From the NCBI GenBank assembly GCA_011032825.1, contig JAADJZ010000002.1, positions 248,001-312,000 on the forward strand: 64,000 bases of DNA. Reading direction: 5' to 3'. This document shows positions 33,256 through 45,349 of the stretch, one piece after another. A model generated the notes under the pieces. It searched no databases. It saw nothing but the letters and a program-made list of their open reading frames with translations, and was not told where the DNA came from. Position numbers and translations under genes: made by a program. Origin of the DNA: Massariosphaeria phaeospora (taxonomy: Eukaryota > Ascomycota > Dothideomycetes > Pleosporales). Positions within the stretch are counted from its first letter, which is position 1; each line of letters starts with the position of its first letter.

Positions 33256-36200
33256 ATGGCGCCGATCCCTGGCACTCCAAAACAGACGCGCGTGCGTTCC
33301 GCCCGATTCGAGAACCGCGGCTACGACTCGGCCCCGCCGCTGAAGAAGCGTCGTTACGTACCCGGTGGCCCTGGCGGAGGCGGACGGTACGTCGACGTAG
33401 ACGGCATCGAAACGCCCGTTGGAGGAACAGGACCGGGTGGCTACGCTTACACAGGACCGCGAGGCCGTGTTGGGCGGTTGAACGCTGAAAAACAGGGCGT
33501 GCCTATTATCGCCCCATCGCCATCAGCTAGTCAAGCTCGACCGCGACGTGACAGGCCGAAAGCTGGGCCCAGGTCCAGCTCGGCTGCTGCTGTAGCCGCC
33601 GCGGTGGCGCAAAGCGACGGATACAAACCGAGGGAGGAGCGGGGATGGGAGGAGTTTCACCCAGATCTTGATCTTGAGGTTGAATACCCCGTGTTTAGCG
33701 CGGAGCTGGTGGATGGCATCAGTCCCGGAATATCGGCTCCAGGAACGCCTATCATCAATGTGTCCTCTACAGCACAATTCGCAGTTGACAGTGGGGCGTC
33801 AGGAGTGTTAGACGAAGCACTCCGTGCGCAACAAGCAGATCAAGAGAATGGAGCGATCGATACTAGGGTCAACGGGACATATATCACGCCTATCAAGCGA
33901 CGTGTCGGACGTCCGCCTCGCAGACTCGATTCGATGCTCAATGGCCTTGGATCTCCGCCAGCGCCCCGGATCCAACCTCTGCCTACACATAACCCGAAAG
34001 AAAAGCTTACGTTGCCGAAACCCTCATGTCGTCCAATCGACCCGTTCAAGGAATTCGAAGAGAGCGAGGACGTGCAAGTGAACTATGTTAGCAAGGCGCT
34101 GGCAAATATTGGATATCAGACGAGTGAAGTATTTGACAAACCAGAAATGAGTTTGATTCGGGTTCCAGAGGGCAACATAGAAGAAGATCTGGACCTGCGG
34201 ACTGACACCGATGGCGCAGCAGGTGCTGTGCCGCTCGGTCGGGCAGAGTACGACATGGACGAGCAAGACGATCGGTGGCTACAGGAGATTAATACCCGGA
34301 GAGAAGTAGAGGGCACTGAGCCAATAATACCAGCAATATTCGAAGTCACTATCACGCAGATCGAGAAAGAATGGCATGCCTTGGAAAAACGTAAGCTCTG
34401 AAACAAACCTTACCTGCCTCATCAAACTAACGGTAACCAAGGCATACCCAAACCTAATCCGAAGCCCCCACAGACCCATCGGCCACGGTCGAGCTCAGCG
34501 GCGGCAGTCAATGGAGAGCCTGCTGGTCAAGGCGAAGAGCAGGACACGAAATGCGCTATCTGTGACGACGGCGACTGTGAAAACACAAACGCTATCGTGT
34601 TCTGCGATGGATGCGATTTGGCAGTGCATCAAGAATGTTACGGTGTGCCGTTCATACCAGAAGGGCAGTGGCTCTGTCGGCGATGCCAGCTAGTGGGGCG
34701 CGGTACCCCTGTTAGTGAGCACCCGGTACGTCTTGTCCTCCCCTTGCACATGGTTCGATTGCTAATCGTTATAGGGCTGCATATTCTGTCCAAATATAGA
34801 CGGCGCGTTCAAGCAAACCACAGCCATGAAATGGGCGCATCTCCTCTGCGCTATGTGGATTCCTGAGGTATCGTTGGGCAACGCGACGTTCCAGGAGCCT
34901 GTGCAAGATGTCGAAAAGGTGCCCAAAACGCGCTGGAAACTTGTATGTGACACGCTCACTATAGATGAGGATACGATGGACTAACGTGCCCTAGAGTTGC
35001 TACATATGCAAGCAGAAGATGGGCGCCTGCATTCAATGTGGCCACAAGTCTTGCTTCGAGGCGTTCCATGTTACGTGTGCACGGCGAGCTAGGCTTTGCC
35101 TGCGGATGAAGTCTGCCACAAGCCAAAACTCACTTGATGCTAGTGTGTTGAAAGCCTTCTGCGACAAGCACAGCCCTTCGGATTGGAAACGAGAGAATAG
35201 CACAGAAGACGCTACTGCAGATGCGAAGGCATTTTACCGACACACGATGCGCCATGTCCGCTGGGGTGATAGCCAGGCTCATGCTCTCTCGATCGGATCT
35301 ACACCCTGTGTCCCCTCTGTGGAAGGAGCGGATGAAATCCCTGAGCCTACGAGTGGGAACAAAAGGAAGCGAGGACAATCTACCAAGTCATGGAGATTAC
35401 CATCAGGGGCTCCAGTTGTGCCTCAAGCGGTCTATCACAATGTCGAAACCGCGATGCAGAAATTTCAAGTGCCAAAGCGCAAAGAGTTTGTCCAGGATGC
35501 CTGCAGATACTGGACTCTGAAGCGGGAAGCACGACGCGGTGCTGCCTTGCTTAAACGCCTGCAACTCCAGATGGAGGCCTTCTCATCGATGGAAATCACT
35601 CGTCGGAACTTTGTCGGAATGGGTGCAGCCGGTAGACCAAGGCTCCAGCGTCGGATCGAGTTTGCAGAACGTCTTGAAGAGGACATGAAGCAGATCCGGC
35701 TACTCTGCGAGAAGGTAAAGGAGCGGGAAGCTGAGAAGCTCAAGGATGTCTTGATCCTGAAAGAAATAGTGGATACAGTCTACTTCCCCATACCCCCGTT
35801 ACTAGAACCGATTCTGGATAGGGCGCAGAGGTGAGCATCCCCTTTACCCCCGGATTGACTTGCTCGGTGCTAATGAGACCAAGTCTTGACAGTAAAGGAT
35901 TCTTCAGTGAAGGGTTTGGCTCGATCCAAACCAAATTGGACGAGAAATTCTACACGTCCGTCCAGCCATTCAGCGAAGATATAGCTGCTGTCTTCGGTTC
36001 CAAGATCGAGTTCGCTACCATCACCACTGTTGGGGCCGCTCAACAACAATTGAGCGATGTTGCACACAGTTTGTTGACTCCGGAGCAGAAAGAGATTAAG
36101 AAGGTAGCGAAGCGTATTTTCAAATTCATACAGCCTCTCGTCGAGGATGCTATGCGCAAAGAATCAGATCTAGCGGGCCGACCATTGGAGCGAGAATTTC

Positions 36201-36868
36201 CAGATCTCGAGGCACTTCTCGATCAGCGTCTGCGCCAGCGGCCAGAGGCTTCTACTACTGGCGATGTCTTACAGCAAAGCACAGATGCTACCTCCTTCGG
36301 GGTGATTGAGAACCAGCTCCAGGCTAAAGAAGAGGCCAGCGAGGACTCAAGGAAGGAGTCCGAAACTCTTCACCTTGCGCCAACACCTGATGACAACTCA
36401 ACGGACCAGCATCCCAACGCACAAGACGAGGCCTCCGACGAAGCAGCCATCGCCGCTCAACTGGGTCAAGACACTTTGCACTTATCGACGAACGGCACAG
36501 CTCACGAAGACGCCATGGACATCGACCAAGAAGGAATCGGTCCCCACGACTCTCATACCGGGACGGCTCCACTCACTCCCCCACGATCTGAAAAAGACCT
36601 CGTGGCGCCTCTGGCACTTGGCGGCACATTGTGGTATATGAAGGAGTTCGACCCAAAGGGCACGACAATCCACGACGAGCAATGGAGTGGCAGAGACATT
36701 CTGCGAGCCATGAGTGAGGAGCTGAGTGAATTGGATGACGACGAGCTCAACGGCCTCGCGGATCCGACAGACGCACACCCGGCAGATGGGATAGTGCCAG
36801 AAACGAACGTTTCGGACCCGCAGAAAGCCGCGGCACGAAAACGGAAACGGGCGAGGGGTTATAGATGA
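33256..36868 (+). CDS. NTO1: Nto1-like PHD-finger subunit of the NuA3 histone acetyltransferase (BRPF family)
   Basis: Five exons: 33256-34390, 34442-34725, 34775-34942, 34995-35830 and 35884-36868 (1135 aa); four introns of 49-53 nt with CTAAC/CTAAT branch sites. Residues ~330-390 hold an enhancer-of-polycomb-like segment ([20 protein letters not shown]). Then comes a PHD finger from ~414: [20 protein letters not shown] then [20 protein letters not shown] then LCRRC. The extended zinc-knuckle/second PHD follows ([31 protein letters not shown], then [20 protein letters not shown] and FHVTCARRA). A helical region with a relic of the BRPF bromodomain N-terminal half ([20 protein letters not shown]) and an acidic tail complete it. 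Nto1 bridges the acetyltransferase Sas3 and Ing-type subunits on H3 chromatin. Confidence 0.9.
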
Positions 36869-37602
36869 TGATTCACTTTGTCGTTCTGGAACTCGACTCT
36901 GAGCGAATGCATGCGATCTCCCCGTTGTATTGTATACCACTTTTGCATTTTGTAAACATAGTCTGGGCTCTTTGGTAGAATACTGGCTGGCGTTAGACTG
37001 TTTTTTGTTAGCTAGGCGCGGCGGGTCGGTCTGGCATGGAATGTGTCGACTTGGGACATGTGTATTGGGAAGTAGGTATGGTATCTTTAGCAGAGGGAAA
37101 ACTATGCAGAACTTCACACGACGTGCAGTGATTTCGAGGCCTCAGCTACGTGAATTGAACCCGTTCCCTCAGCCGTGCAGGGTTGACGCTGGACTATTTA
37201 CGTGCAGTGAGGCGGACAGTTTCTGGGAGGTAACGCGAATGGGCGTTTCTTGTTGCCAGATTGACTTTGCAGGGCAAGAGCACGCCAGACCGGGGCTGGG
37301 ACAAGGCGGCACTTTCCTCGCTCGCGTAAATCGGCCCCGGCGTTGCTTTGTTTCGCCGGCCCTGGGCTCCCTCACCTTTACTCTTATAAAGCCTGCCAGC
37401 CTCCGCTCTCTCTCCTCGCACCTCCATCGTCCCGCCGCTTGTCCCATCGCCAGCTTACAACTGCCGGTACCACGCTTGACGACCCGCCTGTCGCGCAGCT
37501 GTCACTCTATAAGCTGTCGGCAACGTCGATCGGTCGCCCAAAAAAATCCAGCTCCGACAGCCCGAGTTCCATCTAACCACATCGACCCACGGGCTAATCA
37601 TC
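36869..37602. other. Intergenic with promoter of the Tra2-like gene
   Basis: 3' flank of NTO1 and promoter of the RRM gene. A TATA-like TTATAAAG lies at 37384-37391 and a C/T-rich leader follows. Confidence 0.55.
37384..37391 (+). promoter_or_regulatory. TATA-box-like site
   Basis: TTATAAAG about 212 bases upstream of the RRM gene ATG, in an otherwise GC-rich stretch and followed by C/T-rich leader sequence. No transcript start is known. Confidence 0.35.
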
Positions 37603-38808
37603 ATGGCCTCAATGGAGTACGAACAGGAGCAGCGCGGCTACGACGGTTCGTTCCCTCTCCGTTTGCGCGACCGCCTCAGGCTCGCTTTGATGTTTGCTAA
37701 CTCGACGCGTAGACGAGCCGCGTGGCTACGACCGTGAGCGCAGCAGGTCCCCGCGCGCAGACCGTCGCGAGATGGGCGGCTCCCGCGCTCGCAGCGCCTC
37801 TCCCAACGGTCGCGACAGCCGGTAAGATTTCTCCCTCGTCGCACAACTACAGGCAGCAGCTTATATCTCTCCCAGTGGCCCTCCCCCAGCCCCGCGCGGT
37901 GTGGTGGACGAAGAGGACGAGGAGTCTCGCAACACTGGCTCCAACCTCTTCGTGACTGGCATCCATCCGAGCATCTCCGAGGAAGAGGTCACGCGTCTGT
38001 TCGAGAAGTATGGCGAGGTTGAGAAGTGCAACATCATGCGTGATCCCCACACCAAGGAGTCGCGCGGCTTTGGATTTGTCAACATGGTGACTTCCGACCA
38101 GGCTGACGCTGCCAAGGAGGGTCTCCAAGGTGAGGTTCACAATGGCAGGACACTTAGCATCGAGAAGGCTCGTCGTGCTCGCCCGCGCACTCCCACCCCG
38201 GGCAAGTATTACGGACCGCCCAAGCGTCGTAAGTAACATGTCCTCTGTCTCATACACATCGGCTAATCCGAGAACAGAAGAGATAGGAGGAAGCCGCGGC
38301 GGCCGCGGCGGAGGCGGATTCCGCGATCGTTACGAAGACCGCTACGATGATCGCCGTGGCGGCGGCGGTTATGGCGGCGGGCGTCGCGACGACTACGGAG
38401 GCGGCAACTACCGAGGAGGCGGCTCCCGTTACGGTGACCGCGAGGACCGTGGCTATCGCCGCGAGCGTGAGGACTACAATCCGCGCGGAGTCGACCGCTA
38501 TGCCTCTCGAGATGACCGCTACTCCAGCAGCCGCTATGAGGATCGTCGTGGCGGTGGCGGTGGTGGCAGCGGCGGCGGCGGCAGCGGCAGTGGTGGTTAC
38601 TATGAACGCCCACCGCCCCCTGCTTCTGGCGGCGGTGCTGCTGCAGGCGGCTACGGCGACGCTCCTCCTCCTCGCCAGGAATCCTATGGCGGAGGTGGTG
38701 GCGGTGGCGGCGGCGGCGGTAGGTCATACGACAACGACTACGGTGCGCTCCCCCCTTACCAACTATGGCGGTTCTGACTAACTCCATCCAGAGGCAAAGC
38801 GATTTTAG
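37603..38808 (+). CDS. Tra2-like RRM protein with RS-like N-terminus and RGG/Gly-rich tail
   Basis: Five exons: 37603-37645, 37713-37821, 37876-38228, 38278-38742 and 38792-38808 (328 aa). The N-terminus is charged with Arg-Ser dipeptides (RERSRSPRADRREMGGSRAR). One RRM spans residues ~68-150: NLFVTGIHPSISEEEVTRLF contains RNP2 and helix 1, and SRGFGFVNMV is RNP1. A linker RRARPRTPTPGKYYGPPKR follows, as in transformer-2. The last 150 residues are Gly/Arg/Tyr-rich with RGG-like blocks. The last exon has only 17 nt and ends EAKRF; its intron has GTGCGC, a TGACTAAC branch and CATCCAG. If unspliced, the frame would instead end in GALPPYQLWRF. Expected role: pre-mRNA splicing or mRNP packaging in the nucleus. 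Confidence 0.85.
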
Positions 38809-40963
38809 AAACTGCACTTTACTCCCAGTTTCTGGCAACCGGCTTTCGGAATTTCCCCATCTCATGTAATCCTACACTTCTGTCTGTGCGCATCGGTTTA
38901 ATACGGCTCTAAATCACATTACGGGGAATGGTCGACAAAAGTTCTTCGATATGGTTCTCGGCGGCGGCGCAGGAGAGCATGCTTCTATAGCTTTGCCATC
39001 TTGTGGCCACAGCATCTTTCATCACGGTCTTCGGCACACGGTGGATTTCCTTAGGAGAATCGGTATATCAACTCTTCGGTAAAGGTTCTCAACGCCACAA
39101 CTTTGGCCCTGGGGAACATACTTCGTCTTCATCTTCGTCGACACCTAAATTGTACTTCTATACTTTCCCCGTGCGCGATGATACCAGGACGTCGCAACAA
39201 ACACAAAACACTCGTCACCACAATCCGCACCCTCAGCACTGTCTAAATACTTTCCAATATTATATCGGGCAGATCGGCGTTCAAAATCTATCCACAATGA
39301 CACCGCCTATGCCCGCAGCCCCGAACACATAATCAATAAATGGGCTTGCAGTAAACCGAATCTCGACTTGACAGCCTCACCCGCACACGTCTTATGGAGC
39401 CGGCCACGTCCTGTATACTCTTGACTCGCAATCCCCGGCACAAACTTTCTAAGTCCAATATGTGACTCGCGGCGGACTGCGTAGCAACACTTGGTGCCAA
39501 GTCGTGCCAGCGCCCGTGACGGCCGCGTAGAGACGATGAATCGCACATGGCGCAATCGTAGGCTACTGACAGTCTCAGCTTTGCGAGATGTCACTGCTGC
39601 GGTTTGGCAGATACATATCAGGCCTGGAGATCGAGGTGCGTGCCCCGTTTCATTTGCGTTGCTTCCCTCTTTCGTTTCGTACTTTCCTGGTCTAGAAATC
39701 TGCCTTGCGCTCCAATACCAATGTGAAGCACGCACAGTCAACGAGACTGGTATCATACCTCTCTATATTATTACTCCACTTCTCGCGTCATGTCTTTGTT
39801 TGACAACAAACGTCTACAGCTACAGTTACGACTTTTCGGCTTCCCTTCTGTAGTAGGATATGCCATTGGTCAGTTTTTACTACATCCCAACCGGGTTGCA
39901 GCAGGGCAATAGTATCACTCCCGGATTATCCGCCCGTCGGATTGTTTGCTAGAGAAAACTCTCTGAAATGCTCGAAGTTTGATGCGCATCGTCTCTCGCA
40001 AATGGGATCCTCTTCCAACAAACTGCGCAAGTAGCCGCTGCATGGTCTTCCAGGACCGCTGACGTGAGATACCGCGTCGATGGTGGCGACTAGGGAGTAT
40101 AGTGGTATGAACCACAGCCCAGGTCTTCGGACCCCCGCCATCGGCTGATATTCGATGCTCTGAGAGGTTGTGTATCTGTAGTGCACCATCAGTTGCAAGC
40201 CCAGGGTGGTGTCTACTCGTTCCTGCACGCTTCCGTGCCCCCTTCTAGCATGATCAACTGATCAAAGGGGTTCGCGGTCGAGTCCCAGTCACTAACTAAA
40301 AGGAAGCTCGTTATCGGACAACATAGAAGCTCGAACTCAATATATTCAAGTTACCTCTGTCTTTTGCTTTGAGAGTTTCTGCATACAGTTGCCGTATCGT
40401 CTAGGCCGGACAGTACAGCTTAGGCTTGGCGCACAAAGCTGACGCTAGGTTATCCGTAGAGCGTCTCGTACCAAGCATATGCTGTAGACTCGTAGATGTT
40501 GCCCAAGCAAAGATGTCCCCACGTTCAGTTGCGGTGTCGCGGTGAATGGGACGGCCACCAGGATGCAGCGTGTGTCAACGGGTCTAACCGCATGAGTGGC
40601 CTAGCTGGAGATCGGCCCCCACCTGCATGGCTCGGAGGTGGCGCCGTGAAAGGGATGTGCGCCCGCAGGGTTGCGCAGCCCTCTTGTGTCTGCAGCTCGT
40701 CCTGCGCATCTGTTCTTTTGCTCTCACTCTTTCGTTGTTCGCGATATCCGTACTGTACCCCGCTGGTCGTTACCAGCGCGACACTCATTCCGTCCCAGCC
40801 GTGCCGCTTCGACCTCCCCTTCGGTGAGACCAACGCCGCGTTGCGCAATAATGTCCGATCGACTGACACACGTACTCTAGGCGCTCACTTCTCTTGCTAT
40901 TCATGCCTTGGTCCTGACATAGCGCGCCCTCTCCGCTGCCGCCTGCCTTCGTTTTCCCACACC
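38809..40963. other. 2.1-kb gene-poor region
   Basis: No supported gene. Frames at 39756-39307 and 40228-39926 on the minus strand (149 and 100 codons) have no family features. The last 300 bases before 40964 are C/T-rich and open in frame with the DUF3431 gene, but lack homologous-looking sequence, so they are read as leader. Confidence 0.5.
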
Positions 40964-42208
40964 ATGACCAAGAAGAGGCTCATCCCGTTTGTTGCTGTGA
41001 TTGTGGTCCTCCTCTGCTTCTTCTTCTACTCGAGCTCGTCCGTCCGCGAGACATGGCGAGGGCTGCCGCAACATGTCGGGCTCGGAGACCACATTGAGGT
41101 CGACCAAGCGTACGATCCTGTGGCCAGCACGCCTTCAGGGCAGCAGAAGGACCCGGATTATGCGAATTGGAATCCGAAACCCGACTTTAGACCCGGGTCG
41201 CCGATGCCGCCGGGCCACAACTATACCTCTGTTCTTGTGGTTGCGAAGATAAAGAAAGAGGACGTTGGCTGGATGGAGAAGGAGATCCCGGATCAAGAGA
41301 AAGCTGTGTACGTCGCCGATGACCCTACCGCGCCGCTGCACCCACCGAAGAACAAGGGCCACGAAGTAATGATCTATCTGTCTTGGATCATCGACAATTA
41401 CGACAACCTACCCGATGTCGCTATCTTTATGCATGCCCATCAACTCACCTGGCACAACGATGATATCCTAGGCAACAATGCTGCGCTCATGATACCAAGG
41501 CTCAGCCGGCAGCGGGTATGGAGAGAAGGTTTTGTGAACATGCGCTGCAGCTGGTATCCTGGTTGTCCCGACTGGATGCATCCGGGTGAAACTGAGGAAA
41601 ACCCTTACAAGACGGAGGAAATCCTACTAGCCAAGTCATGGAGTGAGCTTTTTCCTTTGGACCCGGTGCCCGCTGTTCTCGCGCAGCCATGTTGCGCCCA
41701 GTTCGCACTCTCTCGCGAGCGCATCCAAGCGAAACCGCACGCGCAATATGTCTGGTACCGCGACTGGCTCATGTCGACGAAGCTACCCGACTCCCTCTCC
41801 GGCCGTATCTGGGAGTACGTTTGGCAATTCGTATTCACGGGCAACAACATCTACTGTCCCAAGGAACATATATGCTTCTGTGATCAGTTTGGAAGCTGCT
41901 TCGGCGGCGAGGAGAAGTTCAAAGACTTTATCAAAGTCAAGAACGAGCTGAGCGACCGTGAGCGCGACCTGCGTGATTGGGAAGACAAGAAGAAAGCGAT
42001 TGAAGAGGCGATAGAGGAAGGTCGGGAAGACGAGGCTGAGCAGCTCGATAAGCCTGAGCCAGGCCGGGACAAAGAGTTCGAGAAGGAAATAACCCGCCTT
42101 CGACCGATCGTGGATGGACTCAAGAAAGAAGCAGAGGAACGGGGGCAGGATCCAAAGAATCGTGCAGAAGAGGCTGGGAGAGAGTGGCACGACGGCGACG
42201 ACTTCTAG
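40964..42208 (+). CDS. DUF3431-family membrane-anchored protein
   Basis: One exon, 414 aa from ATG 40964. The frame is open further upstream, but the product should start at MTKKRLIPFVAVIVVLLCFF: basic residues followed by one hydrophobic helix, a type II signal anchor. The lumenal domain has the DUF3431 landmarks: TSVLVVAKIKKEDVGWMEKE, YLSWIIDNYDNLPDVAIFMH then AHQLTWHNDD, FVNMRCSWYPGCPDWMHPGE, PCCAQFALSRERI and WEYVWQFVFTGNNIYCPKE. These proteins are widespread in fungi and possibly glycosyltransferase-like, but have no established activity. The C-terminal 80 residues are an acidic/basic helical segment (KKKAIEEAIEEGREDEAEQL) that could form a coiled coil. Confidence 0.85.
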   Translation: MTKKRLIPFVAVIVVLLCFFFYSSSSVRETWRGLPQHVGLGDHIEVDQAYDPVASTPSGQQKDPDYANWNPKPDFRPGSPMPPGHNYTSVLVVAKIKKEDVGWMEKEIPDQEKAVYVADDPTAPLHPPKNKGHEVMIYLSWIIDNYDNLPDVAIFMHAHQLTWHNDDILGNNAALMIPRLSRQRVWREGFVNMRCSWYPGCPDWMHPGETEENPYKTEEILLAKSWSELFPLDPVPAVLAQPCCAQFALSRERIQAKPHAQYVWYRDWLMSTKLPDSLSGRIWEYVWQFVFTGNNIYCPKEHICFCDQFGSCFGGEEKFKDFIKVKNELSDRERDLRDWEDKKKAIEEAIEEGREDEAEQLDKPEPGRDKEFEKEITRLRPIVDGLKKEAEERGQDPKNRAEEAGREWHDGDDF

Positions 42209-42991
42209 GCGGAAGACCGCTTCCGATCGTGAGATATACGTGATACCTTGGGATTTTGGGCGGGTACTAGCTGATATGAGGTCGCAGGTGTTCTGCATTT
42301 CTGGCGCGAGTGTTTTATTGAATTGAATGAAGCGACACATCTGGCCAGCTATAAGATCACAACCAGTCTGCCAGTCTTGGTGTATATTTAGGGTTATTGG
42401 GTGTTATGGTTGGGGTGTCATATGGAGTCCCTGATGTTCCAATGGTACGCAGAGGATATCACTATCCAGCGAAAGCAAACTCAACCTGTGTTCTGATTTG
42501 TCTTCGGCGGGCGGAGCCTCCCTCTGCAACACTCTGTCTTTGCTAAGTGTAAATCTCTATTGCCGGGCTCTATGACGCCGTTGACTGCATCTGGTGTCCA
42601 AGACATTGGACTTACATAAGCGCAAACAACACCAATCAGCGCACATGCCCGCCAAGGCGCAATGCGATGCAAAACACACAAACACCAGCCCGACCCGACC
42701 CACGACGACGATTGTTCCCGAGGTACGCTGGTCTTGCTTTGCTTGTCACTCGACACCACGCAATTAACACAGCAAGCAATCCGCGCTCCACAGTTGCGCA
42801 TTTGCTGCCCCAATCCGCCAAACATGGCGGGTTCAAAAGCTGTCTCTCTTGCACATTCTCGTGTCCCATCTCACGCATCCGAGTTTCTCGATTCTCGAGA
42901 TACGCCAATCGATCTCGTTGCTTGCTTTGATCTCGATTGACACTTACGCTTGCATTGACAGGTGACCCCCGTTTGACCCCCGGCCGGCGCC
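42209..42991. other. Intergenic, no gene seen
   Basis: Between two plus-strand genes; AT-rich just after the DUF3431 stop, then C-rich toward the next start. No repeat or RNA recognised. Confidence 0.55.
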
Positions 42992-45094
42992 ATGACGGCA
43001 GACACAAACGCACCCTACTATCAGATGCGTGGCCAGGTCACCAATGGTACAACGAAGACAAACGCGCCGCAGTTCGCACCCGATGACGACTATGGCCTCT
43101 CCACCTCCTTTGCAGCCCACGATGCCTCCCTCTATGCCGAACGCCAGATGCCGGAGTCGCTCAACACCCTCGAGGAGGGCAGCCACAATCTTGTCGAGCT
43201 GCTCGAGGCCGCCACGACGGCTGCTGGACAGGCTGCGGACGCCATGGACGTTGATCAGTCTGGCATAGCCACGAACAGGGCAAACCCCGGCAAGAGGAAG
43301 AGAGATGCAAGCCCTCCCGCCGACGAGTCCGGCGTTGCTGCTCCCGCCGGCAAGCGCCTTCGGATGGACATGCCCACCGACCCTCAGCTCGGCATGGACA
43401 ACACTGGGCGCAGCAGGTCCCAGAGTAGTAGCGTACCGCCCCCGACTGAATCGTTGCTGACTGACGCTCGCGCCGCTGGTGTCCATTCCGCTGTCGCTCT
43501 GTTTAGACGTTCCAGTTCGAAAGAAACCACTCGGAAATACACACGACCGCCCATGTCGAAGCTGTTCATCTCGCTGCAGCTGACACCAGAGGACTTCCTA
43601 CATCTACAGGCGAAGGCGAAGGCATACATGCTCGATCCGGCGCACCCAGACCGACAGAGCTGTGTTGGCAATAGAGGCAAGGGAGATACAGACATGGTCA
43701 AGCTGCGGCTCTTCAATTGCGTGCGTGAGTTCCTCAACGACGGCGTGGGTGAGCAGTTCTTCGGCGAGCATGTCGAGAAGCCAGGTGAGAAGGACACTAT
43801 GGAAGCTGCGCGTGCGCTTGGGCAGGAGAAAGCACCCCCTGAGGACAGGCTGATCTGGCCCGGAGATGGAAACAAAATCATCAGCCTCGTCACTCCTCTG
43901 TTGAGACGCATGGTCACCAACGAGCGCCAACGGATGTATGCCATCGAGACGAGGAAAGGAGGCGCGAAGAAGAAAGAGGGTAGCGTCGAAGCTGCCCACC
44001 CTCATACCAACGAAATAGGCATGAACCCGACAAACAACCAGGTAAAAGACTTTGAGCACTCTTCAAACTCTAAAGAGGTCCCTCTTGGCTCGACTCAAGC
44101 GCAAAGCCAGCATTCTCATCTCACATCACCAGTTATCTCGTCATTGACGGTCGATCATTCTTCCAAAACCCAGCCAATAAAATCACAGACTACGTCGCCA
44201 ACGGCCCCCGCCTCTGGTAAAATGTCCTTTGAAATGTCCAAGCTTCGGCGTGCCCTTCCGGCTCCGACGTACTCCTTGGAGGAAATCGCGATCTTCCTCA
44301 GCTGGGGGGCCTACACGAAGCTCGAGCCACAAAGAATCCTTCGATTTGGGACAGAGTTCGATCCCTCTTTCTCATTTGAAGGTCTGCAGTCTCAAGTCAG
44401 TACACTACTTTGGTCGGCGATGACCATGTATTATGAGCTGCGGCCAAAACCTGGTATGGTTACGAAGCCAGCGGGCATGGGACCGGAAGCTCTCAGAGGG
44501 CTTGCTGTGGCAGCTAGGGAGATGCAGACCGCAAATGATGCGTCTCGGAATACTAACGGTGTACCTATAGCGCAGTCCATTTCTACCGATCTGCAAGCCT
44601 ACATGGACAAGCATAAAGCGGGCATCGTCGAGCGAGAACGCGATTCAGAGAGCGCATCAATCGAAGGCATAGCGCCCAGTTCACGACAAGCTTCACCACC
44701 TGTTGATATAGCGTCGACCGAAGCTGCACCGTCTCGCTCACGACAAGCCTCACCACTTGGCAATCGCGTCTCTACCGAGCAGCATGGCTGTAGCACAGAG
44801 GAGATATCAGACCTACGCAATGAAGTCGGACAAGCTGTCCCTTCCTCGGCTGCAGATATAGCAGCTCGTCTAGATGACTACTTGTGCTCTGACCCCAGCT
44901 CCTCCCAGGACAGGCCAATGCCCCTTTCTGAAGACGCACTGCCTCGGCATACTATCCAGGCTGTGACAACTAGAGGTTTGAAGACCATTTCCAACGACGA
45001 CGAGTGGGATGCGGTGAAGAAGGAGATTGGTTATATGGCTTGGGCAGATGGCAGATTGACGGTTGTTGTTAACGTTCAGCCTTATTGTGATTAG
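42992..45094 (+). CDS. Unrecognised 700-aa protein, probably nuclear
   Basis: One uninterrupted exon, unusual among its spliced neighbours. I do not recognise the family. Visible features: a flexible N-terminus with a helical stretch (LNTLEEGSHNLVELLEAATT); two basic clusters, NPGKRKRD (~100-107) and PAGKRLRM (~119-126), that together look like nuclear localisation signals; and a compact region at residues ~185-310 (KLFISLQLTPEDFLHLQAKA, VKLRLFNCVREFLNDGVGEQ, ISLVTPLLRRMVTNERQRMY) rich in hydrophobic helices. A second structured block lies at ~415-500 (LRRALPAPTYSLEEIAIFLS, LQSQVSTLLWSAMTMYYELR), and a final short one ends WDAVKKEIGYMAWADGRLTV. Long Ser/Thr/Pro-rich linkers separate these. 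The pattern suggests a scaffold or transcription-related protein, but no activity can be assigned. Confidence 0.75.
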   Translation: MTADTNAPYYQMRGQVTNGTTKTNAPQFAPDDDYGLSTSFAAHDASLYAERQMPESLNTLEEGSHNLVELLEAATTAAGQAADAMDVDQSGIATNRANPGKRKRDASPPADESGVAAPAGKRLRMDMPTDPQLGMDNTGRSRSQSSSVPPPTESLLTDARAAGVHSAVALFRRSSSKETTRKYTRPPMSKLFISLQLTPEDFLHLQAKAKAYMLDPAHPDRQSCVGNRGKGDTDMVKLRLFNCVREFLNDGVGEQFFGEHVEKPGEKDTMEAARALGQEKAPPEDRLIWPGDGNKIISLVTPLLRRMVTNERQRMYAIETRKGGAKKKEGSVEAAHPHTNEIGMNPTNNQVKDFEHSSNSKEVPLGSTQAQSQHSHLTSPVISSLTVDHSSKTQPIKSQTTSPTAPASGKMSFEMSKLRRALPAPTYSLEEIAIFLSWGAYTKLEPQRILRFGTEFDPSFSFEGLQSQVSTLLWSAMTMYYELRPKPGMVTKPAGMGPEALRGLAVAAREMQTANDASRNTNGVPIAQSISTDLQAYMDKHKAGIVERERDSESASIEGIAPSSRQASPPVDIASTEAAPSRSRQASPLGNRVSTEQHGCSTEEISDLRNEVGQAVPSSAADIAARLDDYLCSDPSSSQDRPMPLSEDALPRHTIQAVTTRGLKTISNDDEWDAVKKEIGYMAWADGRLTVVVNVQPYCD

Positions 45095-45349
45095 TTTTGC
45101 TTTGCGCTTGCATTGGAGATAGTGGAATTTCTGCGTTGGTACCTCTGCATTGCGGGATTTTAATAGATTTCTTTCATCTAAAGCATTTGACTGTGAGTGG
45201 TGATGGTGCTACAGATTGTCTGATCGACTTGGCTTACTTTATATACCTTCACAGACTCGCGGCACGCACCTCCAAGAGTACTTTTTAGCAACTCACACTT
45301 TGCTGTTCACTCTGTCCTATTCAATCTACCCCTATCATTTTCGTCCCAT

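Noticed and set aside
39926..40228. 100-codon minus-strand frame with five Cys
   Set aside because: No family features and no upstream promoter or splice signal; probably chance.
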